A DNA stretch of 64,000 nt from assembly GCF_015350795.1 (NCBI RefSeq), contig NZ_JADKSH010000006.1, positions 1 through 64,000 of the forward strand, in the 5' to 3' direction. Numbering within the stretch: the stretch's first letter is position 1; each line of letters starts with the position of its first letter. The notes beneath the pieces were generated by a model. It saw nothing but the letters and a program-made list of their open reading frames with translations. It was not told the origin of the DNA and did not search any database. The translations under genes were made by a program, and so were the position numbers. The DNA comes from Microbacterium sp. VKM Ac-2870 (GTDB taxonomy: Bacteria; Actinomycetota; Actinomycetes; Actinomycetales; Microbacteriaceae). Positions 17,392 to 25,305 of this stretch are shown here, piece by piece.

Positions 17392-18368
17392 TTGCGCTCC
17401 GAGAGGTATCGTTCACGCAGGAGTTGCTCGCCGACGGCTCGTACCGGAACTTCGTGCTTAGGGTCGAACCCCGCCTTCCTAAGCAGCACAGCGACAGTCT
17501 TCGGCTCCTCTCGATACTCGTTCCAGAGGTGCGCCGCCGACGTGAGCGGCATCAGCTGTCCGCCGTCGTCCGCGGCAACCGCGGTGCTGCGCAAGGCCTT
17601 GCCGAGTTCGGACAACGTGCTCGTGCCGTTCGCGTCGCCTCCAACGTCTCGAAGAAGCGACAACTGGGCGGCCGTTGGCGGCTGGAACGAGATTAGTTCG
17701 TGCAGTTCCAATGATGCCGTGATCACCCGATTGATCGACTCCATGGAGTCCCAGCGGTCGCCCGTGGATGTGCTTACCTCAGAGCGTGCCCACCAGAGGG
17801 CGTTGATCTCCTCGTCCATCAGAGCCAAGCGCTTGTGCATCTCGCTGAAGGTGTCGTTCGCCTGCTTGAGCAGGGAGTTCATAAGCGTCACCGCTTGGTC
17901 CATGTCCGCGTCGGGCGCCAATAGCTTTCGGGTGACTCGCACGGGCGAGGGGCGTTGACGAGCATTCCGGCTTGCAGTCTGAACCAAGTCGTCGGCGACG
18001 GCTGAGAGTTCTTCGAGGCTAGGACGCAGCCCAATAAATCTCGCTGACTGGACAAGAAGCCCCGTGGCGACTGCGTCGGAGCCAGCGCGTTCTAGCTGCG
18101 TAATCACCACCGCTCCTGCCAGTCGGGCGAGCAACTCGTCGCTATCACGGGCCACGAACAACGGGTCGTGCTCGATAACGGCGGCTGCTAACGCCGACCG
18201 CCCCGACTCCGAGACAACCCCGTGTGCGGCTTCGACTAGGTCGGCGTTACCGGGCGCTTCAGCAAGAGCGTCGACCGCCAGCCGATACGCCTCCAGTCGC
18301 TCAGCGGTCAGCTCAATCGATGCAGGTGTCAGCCAGACGGCTAGCTGGTGAAGATTGTCCTCGTTCAT
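17388..18368 (-). CDS. Helical GTPase-associated (GASH-like) protein
   Basis: A 326-residue all-helical protein with no catalytic motif. The first two thirds are Ala/Leu-rich helices (for example AEAPGNADLVEAAH and DSDELLARLAGAVV), followed by a likely coiled coil near residues 175-200 (LLKQANDTFSEMHKRLALMD). The C-terminal ~60 residues form a distinct helical unit ending in RERYLSERK. Position between a phosphoesterase and the double GTPases, with 4-base overlaps on both sides, fits the helical GASH subunit named for these systems. The family call depends largely on context. Confidence 0.6.
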   Translation of the reverse strand: MNEDNLHQLAVWLTPASIELTAERLEAYRLAVDALAEAPGNADLVEAAHGVVSESGRSALAAAVIEHDPLFVARDSDELLARLAGAVVITQLERAGSDAVATGLLVQSARFIGLRPSLEELSAVADDLVQTASRNARQRPSPVRVTRKLLAPDADMDQAVTLMNSLLKQANDTFSEMHKRLALMDEEINALWWARSEVSTSTGDRWDSMESINRVITASLELHELISFQPPTAAQLSLLRDVGGDANGTSTLSELGKALRSTAVAADDGGQLMPLTSAAHLWNEYREEPKTVAVLLRKAGFDPKHEVPVRAVGEQLLRERYLSERK

Positions 18369-19666
18369 CGTTCCATCTCCGAGATCAGGTTCTCAATAAG
18401 GCCGCGCTCTCGGACACGCTCGAGTATTAGCGGGTACAGCTCGCGCGGGGGCATCCGTGTCTCCTCGTCATCGACCACTCCCAGGGCTCGCGCGATATCA
18501 AGGCGTCGAAACATTGGCAGACCGAGAAAGTCGACGCCGATACCGCGCAACGAGCGACGGGTTTCAGGTGACTGGGGTCGCTCGGGCACCCGTGTTTCGC
18601 CGATTGGCGATATGAGCGGTGACGCCGCCGAGACCTCATCCTGCCCGCCGAGCTCCGCGTCGGCGGGAGCGACAACGGCCGTGGGCAACGCCGGGTCAAC
18701 GTCCACGAGGTACGTCCGCGCCCCGTGAGGATGCTCGTCGAAGCGAGTCGCGTGCTTGCTCCAGTAGCGCGGGTGGATATCAACCTGGAGCTGCGCCCCG
18801 TCTCGCGAGAGCGTGAGCACGTTGTACGTCGGCACGTAGGGCTCGATCTCCCCGTGACCGTCGCGTTCGGGCGCAACCGCTCCCGCCGACACGCGCACAG
18901 TACTCCCTGCGACGAGCTGCTCCGCTTCGAAGGCGTGCTCGTGCCCGAACAGAACCAGGTGGGCGCGGTTCAGGTACGGCTCAATACTTTCCCAGTCCCG
19001 GATCCAGTGTGGAGGGTGGTGGAGCATCGCGACGTGGATCGTGTCGTCGGCTCGTGGCAACCGACACTGCTGGGTCCCTACGACAAGCGTCTGATGGTCG
19101 TCACCGGGACCGCTATTCATCACCGAGTTGATTCCGGTAAGACGGACTGTCCAGCCGTCTACAGTCAGGCTATTGTCCTGCCAGGCGAGCGAGTTCGGCT
19201 GGGTGGTGCAGAGGAATTTCTCGGCGAAGCGGTTGTACTCCGCGAGCGGCATCATCAGCCCGTCCGCGGTCGGGTCTTCGGCGATTCGCTTTCGGAAAAC
19301 TGCATCGATACCGCCGACGGCGTCACAATCTGCCATCTCACGTCGAAAATCCTGAACATCCTTGCTAGATGCGATGATGGCCCGGTCGACGTCATGATTG
19401 CCCGGAACGGTCCACACCTGGCTCCGCTCAATCCCGCCGGCAGCCACCAAGACCCCATCAATCCACTCCAGCGCGATCGCATACTCCTCCTCCTTCGCGC
19501 TGAAGGCAATGTCGCCACCCACTAGTACCGCGTCAATCGGGCCCGACCCCGCGACCAGCGACCGAAGGTCCCGGATGAGTTCAGCCCGAAGGTCACTATC
19601 CTCATCCCACCCAGGGGAACTTGCATGAAAGTGGATGTCGCTCAAGTGCAGCAATCGAAGCGGCAT
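18365..19666 (-). CDS. Calcineurin-like metallophosphoesterase of the GTPase-associated operon
   Basis: 433 residues. The metallophosphoesterase domain is complete: D10-x-H12 in LLHLSDIHFH, GGD with Asp52, GNHD at 89-92, and later LHHPPHW and FGHEHAF histidines, so two metal ions can bind. After about residue 300 comes an acidic linker and a C-terminal helical tail of about 80 residues (from RRSLRGIGVDFLG onward) that may contact partner subunits. It is the first gene of the operon, with GGAGG-type ribosome site (CTGGAGGATCG) before ATG. Likely hydrolyses a phosphodiester or nucleotide; it could be the effector or a regulator of a signal. Substrate unknown. Confidence 0.75.
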   Translation of the reverse strand: MPLRLLHLSDIHFHASSPGWDEDSDLRAELIRDLRSLVAGSGPIDAVLVGGDIAFSAKEEEYAIALEWIDGVLVAAGGIERSQVWTVPGNHDVDRAIIASSKDVQDFRREMADCDAVGGIDAVFRKRIAEDPTADGLMMPLAEYNRFAEKFLCTTQPNSLAWQDNSLTVDGWTVRLTGINSVMNSGPGDDHQTLVVGTQQCRLPRADDTIHVAMLHHPPHWIRDWESIEPYLNRAHLVLFGHEHAFEAEQLVAGSTVRVSAGAVAPERDGHGEIEPYVPTYNVLTLSRDGAQLQVDIHPRYWSKHATRFDEHPHGARTYLVDVDPALPTAVVAPADAELGGQDEVSAASPLISPIGETRVPERPQSPETRRSLRGIGVDFLGLPMFRRLDIARALGVVDDEETRMPPRELYPLILERVRERGLIENLISEMER

Positions 19667-20093
19667 CGATCCTCCAGTCTGGTCGCCCTTCCAGAAACGA
19701 TAGTGACTGTGGGCGACATGGGCGCATGTTTAGGGCAACCGCCGTCGAAACATCTCGAGCCGCGAGCTGCTCCGTAACCCGCGCTAGGCGTGAGGACGCC
19801 TCGGGCGACGCAGCACGTAGTTGGAACCTCAGTCCCCTGGCGCGATCGCTTTGCGTTGCGCTCCCAAGCGGCGGCAGAGATTGTTGCGCTGATTGGAAGC
19901 GGGTCTCCAGGAGCATCTGGCCCGTAGAGGTGCCCGCCTCGCGCGCATTCACCGTGGATCTCGGCGAGGGACGGCTGCCGGGGGTCCTAGACGGGTGCGT
20001 CGAGGGACGGCTGCGGGTGGGACCTGGACGGGTGAAGCATCGACTGCACAGCGAGGGTGCGAGTTTCGTTCATCGCTCGTTCGGGGATGCCGC
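19667..20093. other. Upstream region of the five-gene operon, right edge of the island
   Basis: No gene supported. The first ~60 bases should hold the operon promoter on the minus strand; TATCGT (plus-strand ACGATA 19697-19702) is a possible -10 with no convincing -35. The right part contains a tandem duplication (listed separately). No tRNA, integrase or direct-repeat attachment site was found at this edge. Confidence 0.4.
19965..20034. repeat. Two imperfect tandem copies of a ~33-base unit
   Basis: Copy 1 at 19965-19997 and copy 2 at 20001-20034 both start CGAGGGACGGCTGC and end GGACGGGTG or GACGGGTG, with a period of 36 bases and a few substitutions. Function unknown; a decayed duplication is the simplest reading. 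Confidence 0.65.
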
Positions 20094-20680
20094 CTACGCT
20101 CTCTCACCCGCGACACCATGCTGTGTGGTCACGATCCGCAGATTGGTCGCCATGCTTGGTCCGAGCCTCGTGCTCGGCGCCGCACTTTGGCTCACGTCGA
20201 CGAAAGCGGCGCAGTCCGCGGTCGCCGCGGCATCCCGAGTGAACTCCTTCGTGGAAAACAGCGGCGTCGCCGTCCAGGGGATGCCGTCGTCCACCGTCAC
20301 CGCGATAGAGGGTTGGGTCTTTGCATCCACCGGCCACGCGAGCGTCGCCGGCGCGCCGCACGTTCCGCTGATCGGGGACGTGTTCTCCGCCATCGCATCG
20401 CCGAACTCGACGGTGTAGTGCCCGACGCCCTCGCACGTGAAGTCGATCGACACCGAGCGGGCGCCCTCGGGAAGAGGCAAGTCCGGCCCTGGCCATCCCG
20501 TCGCCCCCTCCCTGTCACGGTGGCGCCGGCCATGTCCGAAGCTGGACTCGCAGTGCCCGCCGACGTGGTCGCCCCCGAAGATCCGCTCGTCACCGTCGCG
20601 CACCCGACAGTCACGACAGCAACGGCTGCGAGCACGATGACGGACAACGCTGCCTGGGGCCTCACGTGGAGAGAGATCAC
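20094..20680 (-). pseudogene. Secreted lipoprotein gene, frameshifted
   Basis: The 5' frame gives a clear lipoprotein signal (VIVLAAVAVVTVGCA) and a Ser/Thr/Ala-rich spacer. About 55 residues in, near the C-rich run at 20501-20513, the frame breaks; the sequence resumes one frame over with a folded domain (LPEGARSVSIDFTCEGVGHY, later TLAWPVD) and continues to a stop at 20094. Either a real pseudogene or a sequencing/assembly error in a homopolymer. The intact product would be anchored outside the membrane. Family unknown. Confidence 0.65.
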
Positions 20681-20762
20681 TGCTGATGTCTATCAGCCGC
20701 CGCCGGTTGGAACCAACAGCCATATGGCGATATTCACGACGGACCGGACGCTCGTTTCAGGT

Positions 20763-21227
20763 TTAAGGGCAGGCCTCGGCGGTCATGGCCGGCTGATTCA
20801 TAGAGTGGTTCACCTGGAGCCATCCGCTTCCGACAGCAGTCCAGTCGGCGGCCTTCCAGTACACCGTCACCTCGGGGTCGCCGGTGAGAAAGAGACTGTA
20901 CTCCTGGCCGTCCTTGGCGAGCGTGTCTGCCGACTGGGTGAGGTGCATTCCAGAGACGGGGGTGCCGAGGTCGATCGCCTCTCTGCGCGCGAAATGGTGG
21001 TGCCCCTCATATTCGGCGACGACGACCCAGTCATTGTCCACTGCGAGGTCTCGGACGCTGAAGCTCAGCTTTGTGGCGTCGATCGGGGTGCAGATCGTGA
21101 GCCGCATGGTGTTCTCGCTCGTGTGGCTCAGGGAAGCGATGCCGTAGTCTGCTCCCGTTTCGCAGGCCGTCAGAACCATGATCGCCGCGATCGCGATCGT
21201 CATCACCTGCCCCCACCGTCTCAACAT
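20763..21227 (-). CDS. Lipoprotein of unknown function
   Basis: 154 residues with lipobox MVLTAC (IAIAAIMVLTACETG) after a short basic N-terminus, so it should be exported, lipidated on the cysteine and attached to the outer face of the membrane. The mature part is small and strand-rich (SFSVRDLAVDNDWVVV, YSLFLTGDPEVTVYW). ATG 21227 is chosen because AGGGAGA precedes it and the signal sequence then starts at once; upstream in-frame codons lack this. No family recognised. It follows the frameshifted lipoprotein gene in the same direction. Confidence 0.7.
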   Translation of the reverse strand: MLRRWGQVMTIAIAAIMVLTACETGADYGIASLSHTSENTMRLTICTPIDATKLSFSVRDLAVDNDWVVVAEYEGHHHFARREAIDLGTPVSGMHLTQSADTLAKDGQEYSLFLTGDPEVTVYWKAADWTAVGSGWLQVNHSMNQPAMTAEACP

Positions 21228-21488
21228 TGATGGTCTCCCTGTGAAAGTAGCCCCCGAAGGCGAGAGTAGCGAACGCCGGTACCGCCCCCGGCGAGGTTGG
21301 CTACAGTCTGACGCTTGCAACGACCACAACCGGCACGTGATGGGTCTTCGAGTGCGGTGGGGGCGTGTTCTTGAGCGTCTCGGCGATGATCCTGATGGTC
21401 TTTCTCGCGTTGTGGTTCCCCGTCTACGGAGGTTCCTGACCTCGTACTCCGTGTGAGAATCGTCCGGACAGCGCCCCGGTGCGTCCGC

Positions 21489-21977
21489 TCAGCCGCCCAT
21501 GACCGCAAGTGAACCGATGATGACAGGGGCACGGTTCGCCTCGCAGGCGTCCGTAATGGCGGCGGCGGCGTGGCGGAACGCGTCGCTCGAGGGCAGCTCC
21601 CCGGCATCCGCCAGTGACTCGGCGGCGCGGATCGTCGGCGTCACCGGAGAGGATCCGCGGGGGATGACCGACCATGCCTGTTGCAGTGCGACCTGACGCG
21701 CGTCGTAGGCTGCACGGTCGATCGTCCCCTTGCTCAGCAGCGACGACGCGTGGAAGTTCGCGGTCTCGAGAGCGCTGACGTAGCCGCACTCCCACGCGGC
21801 ATCAGGCTGGTAGGCCATGGTGTCGAAACTGCCGGTCGGAGAGGGGGATGCCGCGGGCACCGGCACCGTCGCCACATCCGGCTCCGCAGGAGCGCTGCTC
21901 GCGCACCCGGCGAGCCCGATGAGCGCGATAGCGGAGACGGCGAGGGCGAAGATGGAGTTATGGCGCGTGGTCGTCAT
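21489..21977 (-). CDS. Lipoprotein of unknown function
   Basis: 162 residues. Signal peptide SIFALAVSAIALIGLAGCA with lipobox LAGC, then a Pro/Ser/Ala linker (VPVPAASPSPTG) and a helical mature domain (NFHASSLLSKGTIDRAAYD, ARQVALQQAW). It would sit on the outer membrane face. ATG 21977 (MTTTRH) places the charged residues directly before the hydrophobic core. Divergent from the VOC gene at 22020. No family recognised. Confidence 0.7.
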   Translation of the reverse strand: MTTTRHNSIFALAVSAIALIGLAGCASSAPAEPDVATVPVPAASPSPTGSFDTMAYQPDAAWECGYVSALETANFHASSLLSKGTIDRAAYDARQVALQQAWSVIPRGSSPVTPTIRAAESLADAGELPSSDAFRHAAAAITDACEANRAPVIIGSLAVMGG

Positions 21978-22019
21978 CACTCCACTCTGGCATGACCGGC
22001 AGCCTGGAAGACTGTCCCC

Positions 22020-22412
22020 ATGCCGGGCTTTCATCACGTCGAACTGTGGGTTACAGACCTTCCCCAGAGCCGTCTCGAATGGGGCTGGTTGCTCAGCGAA
22101 CTCGGCTTCGAGCGCGGCAGCGAGTGGGTCGAGGGGGAGTCATGGAGCGCGGGCGGCGCGTATTTGACGCTCACCACCTCGCCGAACCTCTCGCGCGAGA
22201 CCCATGACCGCCGTGCGCCCGGCGTGAACCATCTCGCATTCCTCGGCGGAACCACCGACCAGGTCGACGCCATCATGGTCGCGGCTCCCGCGCACGGATG
22301 GGTGCCGCTCTACCACGACCGCTATCCGCATGCGGGCGGACCTGACCACTACGCCGGTTGGTTGGAGAACTCGGCGGGAGCCAAAGCCGAGATCGTCGCC
22401 GACGAACGCTGA
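22020..22412 (+). CDS. VOC (glyoxalase/bleomycin-resistance) fold protein
   Basis: 130 residues matching a small single-domain vicinal-oxygen-chelate protein. Typical elements: FHHVELWVTDL at the N-terminus (metal-ligand His), VNHLAFLGG in the middle and HDRYPHAGGPDHYAGWLEN near the C-terminus with further ligand candidates. Such proteins bind a metal and act on small molecules as dioxygenases, lyases or resistance proteins; the substrate cannot be predicted. The next gene (SRPBCC) begins 30 bases later and may be co-transcribed. Confidence 0.85.
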   Translation: MPGFHHVELWVTDLPQSRLEWGWLLSELGFERGSEWVEGESWSAGGAYLTLTTSPNLSRETHDRRAPGVNHLAFLGGTTDQVDAIMVAAPAHGWVPLYHDRYPHAGGPDHYAGWLENSAGAKAEIVADER

Positions 22413-22442
22413 TCGACCTGCTGCCGCTGCGAGGATCGAGAT

Positions 22443-22889
22443 ATGGCGAGCTCCTTCACGGTCATCACGCGCGCGAAAGTGCCTCGCGAGCGCCTCTTCG
22501 ACCTGTCGCTCGACATTGATGCGCACCTGGCATCCATGTCGGAATCGGATGAGCGGGCGATCGATGGCGTGACGGCGGGCACGATCGGGCTGGGGGAGGA
22601 GGTCACCTGGCGAGCGCGCCACTTCGGCGTCTGGTTCACGATGACCTCCCGCATCACGGCGCTCGACCGGCCGCACCGCTTCGTCGACGAGCAGACCCGC
22701 GGACCGTTTCGCTCCTTCCGGCACGAGCACCTGTTCGAGGAAGACGGCGCCGAGACGGTCATGACCGACACGATCACCCTGGCGTCGCCGGTGTTCGGCG
22801 CGTTCGCAGAGCGGCTCGTGCTCGTGCCTTACCTCCGGCGCCTGATCCGCGCGCGCAACCGGCACCTGGTCGGTGTCTTCGAGTGTTGA
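22443..22889 (+). CDS. SRPBCC-superfamily ligand-binding protein
   Basis: 148 residues with the START/Bet v1-like pattern: an initial strand FTVITRAKVPRERLFDL, a central strand-rich part (GLGEEVTWRARHFGVWF, then TSRITALDRPHRFVDEQ) and a C-terminal helix (AERLVLVPYLRRLIRARNRH). Members bind small hydrophobic ligands in a deep cavity; some act as cyclases. It lies downstream of the VOC gene in the same direction. No catalytic residue can be pointed to. Confidence 0.8.
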   Translation: MASSFTVITRAKVPRERLFDLSLDIDAHLASMSESDERAIDGVTAGTIGLGEEVTWRARHFGVWFTMTSRITALDRPHRFVDEQTRGPFRSFRHEHLFEEDGAETVMTDTITLASPVFGAFAERLVLVPYLRRLIRARNRHLVGVFEC

Positions 22890-22965
22890 AGTCACAGGGT
22901 GCCGGTGATCTCCCGGTGGGCCACCGACCCGACGAATGTCGGTGACCCATCGAGGGCAGTCGTGC

Positions 22966-23802
22966 TCAGGCGAGTGGTTCGTAGACCTCGGTGACCAGCT
23001 CCTCGGCGCTGACCTCGGCGGGCGTGGTCAGGTAGATGTTGAACGCACGCGCGGCGAGAGATTCGTCGCTGCGTATGCGCAGGCCCTCGGCCGCGATCGT
23101 CGCATTGATCTGATCGTGCGCCGCCGTGATCTGGTCGTACGGACCGACGACGCGTGCCACCAGGCAGTCGCGGGCGGGCATCTCGACGAGCTCGAGCGGC
23201 GCCTCGACGGTGGTTCCCGCAGCGACGGGGACGAAGATCGAGAGATCGACGTCGCGCTCGGTGTACTGGTCGTCGTGTTCGATGACGCCGCACGGCCCGA
23301 CTGGCGCAATCGACTGGGCGCCCAGGGCGGGCATCATGCGCTCCCAGAGTTGACCCTCGTCGGAGTACGTCGGCACGATGCCGCGCAGGCATGCGAGCGT
23401 CATCGTCGGAACGGTGGTGCGGCTGACAGTGATGGACATGAGGTGTTCTCCTTGATCGAGCAATCTGTTGATGAGAGAGACACGTCCCTGGGCCGCGCGC
23501 TGCTCCTCGATCAGGCTCTCGCGCTGCACGCGCAGCGCGTTCGTCCAGGCGGGTGTGTGGCGGGCGGCGAGGAGAATGCCGATGGCGGAGACGCCGAACC
23601 CGACATCACGGAGGTTGCGGATGTCGGCGGCATCCTGCAACTGCTGCGACGAGTAGCGCCGGTAGCCGCTGAGGCTATCGACGTGCTCGGGCATCAGCAC
23701 TGCGTGCAGGTCGTAGTGACGCAGCATGCGCACCGACAGCCGGCTCAGCGAGCTGAACTGTCCGATCGTCATGAGATCCGTGGTCTCGGCCATGTACGTC
23801 AT
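22966..23802 (-). CDS. MerR-family regulator with GyrI-like effector-binding domain
   Basis: 278 residues. N-terminal MerR winged helix (TIGQFSSLSRLSVRMLRHYD, then GYRRYSSQQLQD), a dimerisation helix with EEQRAAQGRVSLINRLLDQ, and from about residue 120 a GyrI-like small-molecule-binding domain (SITVSRTTVPTMTLACLRG, ending with AEELVTEVYEPL). Such proteins (BmrR type) bind diverse lipophilic drugs and activate a transporter or themselves. A perfect palindrome lies 7 bases before the start, between TTGACT and a weak -10, which suggests autoregulation. The start could also be ATG 23793 (MAETTD). Confidence 0.85.
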   Translation of the reverse strand: MTYMAETTDLMTIGQFSSLSRLSVRMLRHYDLHAVLMPEHVDSLSGYRRYSSQQLQDAADIRNLRDVGFGVSAIGILLAARHTPAWTNALRVQRESLIEEQRAAQGRVSLINRLLDQGEHLMSITVSRTTVPTMTLACLRGIVPTYSDEGQLWERMMPALGAQSIAPVGPCGVIEHDDQYTERDVDLSIFVPVAAGTTVEAPLELVEMPARDCLVARVVGPYDQITAAHDQINATIAAEGLRIRSDESLAARAFNIYLTTPAEVSAEELVTEVYEPLA

Positions 23803-23808
23803 CGTGGC

Positions 23809-23827
23809 CTCTCACACGGTGTGAGAG
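23809..23827. promoter_or_regulatory. 19-base palindromic operator in front of the MerR gene
   Basis: CTCTCACAC-G-GTGTGAGAG is a perfect inverted repeat. On the minus strand it fills the space between TTGACT (-35) and CACGAT (possible -10) with a 19-base spacer, the long spacing typical of MerR-activated promoters. Autoregulation is inferred from this position. Confidence 0.75.
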
Positions 23828-23833
23828 TCAACC

Positions 23834-24481
23834 TCACAGCCGGGTGAGGATCAACCACCCGACGAGGATGCCGATGAACAGCGATCCCACCCAGGCCAAC
23901 GCCGCCGACGAATACCAGTTCTGACGGAGCTGAAGCCTGAGGTAGACGGGGTCGTCGGGGGAGGCGCGCCGGAGCGCGCGTCCGGTGATCAGCAGTGCCG
24001 GTGTCATGAGGACAGCGACGAGCACGAGGCCTGCCAGTTGCAGGAGTGCGCCCGACGATCTGCGCCCGGGAGAGACGGCACCCCAGAAGACGGAGAGCGT
24101 CGACACGATGTCCTGGGGGCCGCAGATCGCGATGAGCGCGACCGCCCCCGCGATCATCACGAGGGCGCGAACGGCGGCATCCGCCTTCGTGGCAGCGACC
24201 TTCGGGGGCGTGCCGCCGTGCTCAGAACGCCAGAACTCGACCTGCGCGCGGCGGCGCAGCACGGGCCACAGTACGAGTCCGACGAACGCCGACATCAGCC
24301 ATGCGAACACCTGGTTGACCGACATGTCGATACCCGCAGCCTGCGTGAGCAGGATGCCGCCGATCCACGCGGCCAACCCGACCGGAACCGCGACGACGAT
24401 CGCGCCGATGAGGATGAGCGCGTTCAGCCCGGGGCTTCTGCGCCGCGGAGCGGAAACGTCGGGAGTCGGCTCGGCTGCCAC
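23834..24481 (-). CDS. Four-helix membrane protein of unknown function
   Basis: 215 residues. About four hydrophobic segments: ALILIGAIVVAVPVGLAAWI, the VFAWLMSAFVGLVLWPVL region, LVMIAGAVALIAI, and LAGLVLVAVLMTPALLI, plus a C-terminal helix AWVGSLFIGILVGWLIL (possibly a fifth). A Pro/Arg-rich cytoplasmic N-terminus precedes them. No catalytic motif; similar proteins are common in Microbacteriaceae as hypothetical membrane proteins. The stop lies close to the MerR operator; the two genes are on the same strand, with this one upstream. Confidence 0.7.
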   Translation of the reverse strand: MAAEPTPDVSAPRRRSPGLNALILIGAIVVAVPVGLAAWIGGILLTQAAGIDMSVNQVFAWLMSAFVGLVLWPVLRRRAQVEFWRSEHGGTPPKVAATKADAAVRALVMIAGAVALIAICGPQDIVSTLSVFWGAVSPGRRSSGALLQLAGLVLVAVLMTPALLITGRALRRASPDDPVYLRLQLRQNWYSSAALAWVGSLFIGILVGWLILTRL

Positions 24482-24517
24482 GCCGTCAGCCTAGTCGGGC
24501 GTCGTGACCCCGGCATC

Positions 24518-24564
24518 CACGAAAAGAGCCCGCCTCGACAGCAGTCGGGACGGGCTCTTTCGTG
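24518..24564. terminator. Strong hairpin terminator after the cold-shock gene
   Basis: Arms CACGAAAAGAGCCCG and CGGGCTCTTTCGTG pair over about 14 bases with an 18-base loop; A- and T-rich runs in the stem give U runs in either direction. It separates the cold-shock gene from the downstream membrane-protein gene. Confidence 0.8.
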
Positions 24565-24571
24565 ATCGAGA

Positions 24572-24775
24572 TCAGAGGGGGCGAATGTTCGCAGCCTGCA
24601 TGCCCTTGGGGCCACGCTCAGCGTCGAATTCGACCTTCTGGTCTTCGCGCAGCTCCTTGAAGCCGTCGCTGACGATTGCGGAGAAGTGCGCGAACAGGTC
24701 GGCGGAGCCGTCGTCCGGCGCGATGAAGCCGTAGCCCTTCTCGGAGTTGAACCATTTCACGGTGCCAGTGGCCAT
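24572..24775 (-). CDS. Cold-shock protein (CspA family)
   Basis: 67 residues, one cold-shock domain with both RNA-binding motifs: KGYGFI (RNP1) and DLFAHFSAI (RNP2-like LFVHF). It starts [17 protein letters not shown], the canonical beginning. Such proteins bind single-stranded RNA/DNA and melt RNA structure. GAAGGAAAGACACG gives a ribosome site before ATG 24775. An open reading frame continues upstream in the same frame without a stop (see next entry). Confidence 0.95.
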   Translation of the reverse strand: MATGTVKWFNSEKGYGFIAPDDGSADLFAHFSAIVSDGFKELREDQKVEFDAERGPKGMQAANIRPL

Positions 24776-25069
24776 CGTGTCTTTCCTTCTGTTTTTCGGG
24801 CCGCCGGAGCAGCCGGGTGTGCCGAGTCGACGAATGCGACGCGGACGTGTGTGAATCCTACTCGGGATCGTAAGCGATCCGGTGACCGCTGCGCGAGCCA
24901 GCGGTGCAGTTGAGTGCAGTCCGAGATCTTCGCCGCGAGCGCCGAAGGCCTGCATGCCGCCGAATGTCTCGTGGACGTAGCCGGCGTACTCGTTGGAGAC
25001 CGTCGCGACGTGCACGTCGGCATCGGCCTGTCGCCAGACGATCTCTGGCGAGGTACTAGGGATAATCAT
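24776..25069 (-). other. Possible small gene in frame with, and upstream of, the cold-shock gene
   Basis: From ATG 25069 a frame of 98 codons runs on the minus strand directly into the cold-shock start with no stop. Its first ~60 residues ([48 protein letters not shown]) look like a real short protein of a type I associate with small Microbacteriaceae hypothetical proteins. The last ~35 residues are Arg/Pro-rich and look non-coding, so a frameshift may have removed the original stop. It could give an N-extended cold-shock protein by read-through. The rest of the 25070-25305 stretch holds nothing identifiable. Confidence 0.35.
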
Positions 25070-25305
25070 GAATCGTTTCTGTGCACGCAGTGAGAGTGGC
25101 GCGCAAGCGGCGAGAGATGCCGCGGTTGTAAGTTTGGCGGTCCGACGAGCAGCTCTCGGCATCGAGAGGGAAGGGGACGGACGCGTGCCCGAGATACGGG
25201 ACACTCCACTATAGCACCCAAGAAGGTGCGACCGCATCGGCGCCATCTTCGGGCCCCGGCGTCGTCGCTATGCCCGTGGGAACGTGGTTGTCGTACAGTC
25301 GGACG

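Noticed and set aside
21365..21439. A 24-codon frame encoding a hydrophobic peptide (SAMILMVFLALWFPVYG) between two lipoprotein genes
   Set aside because: Short, GTG start without a clear ribosome site, and no neighbour that needs a small membrane subunit. It may be a chance frame.
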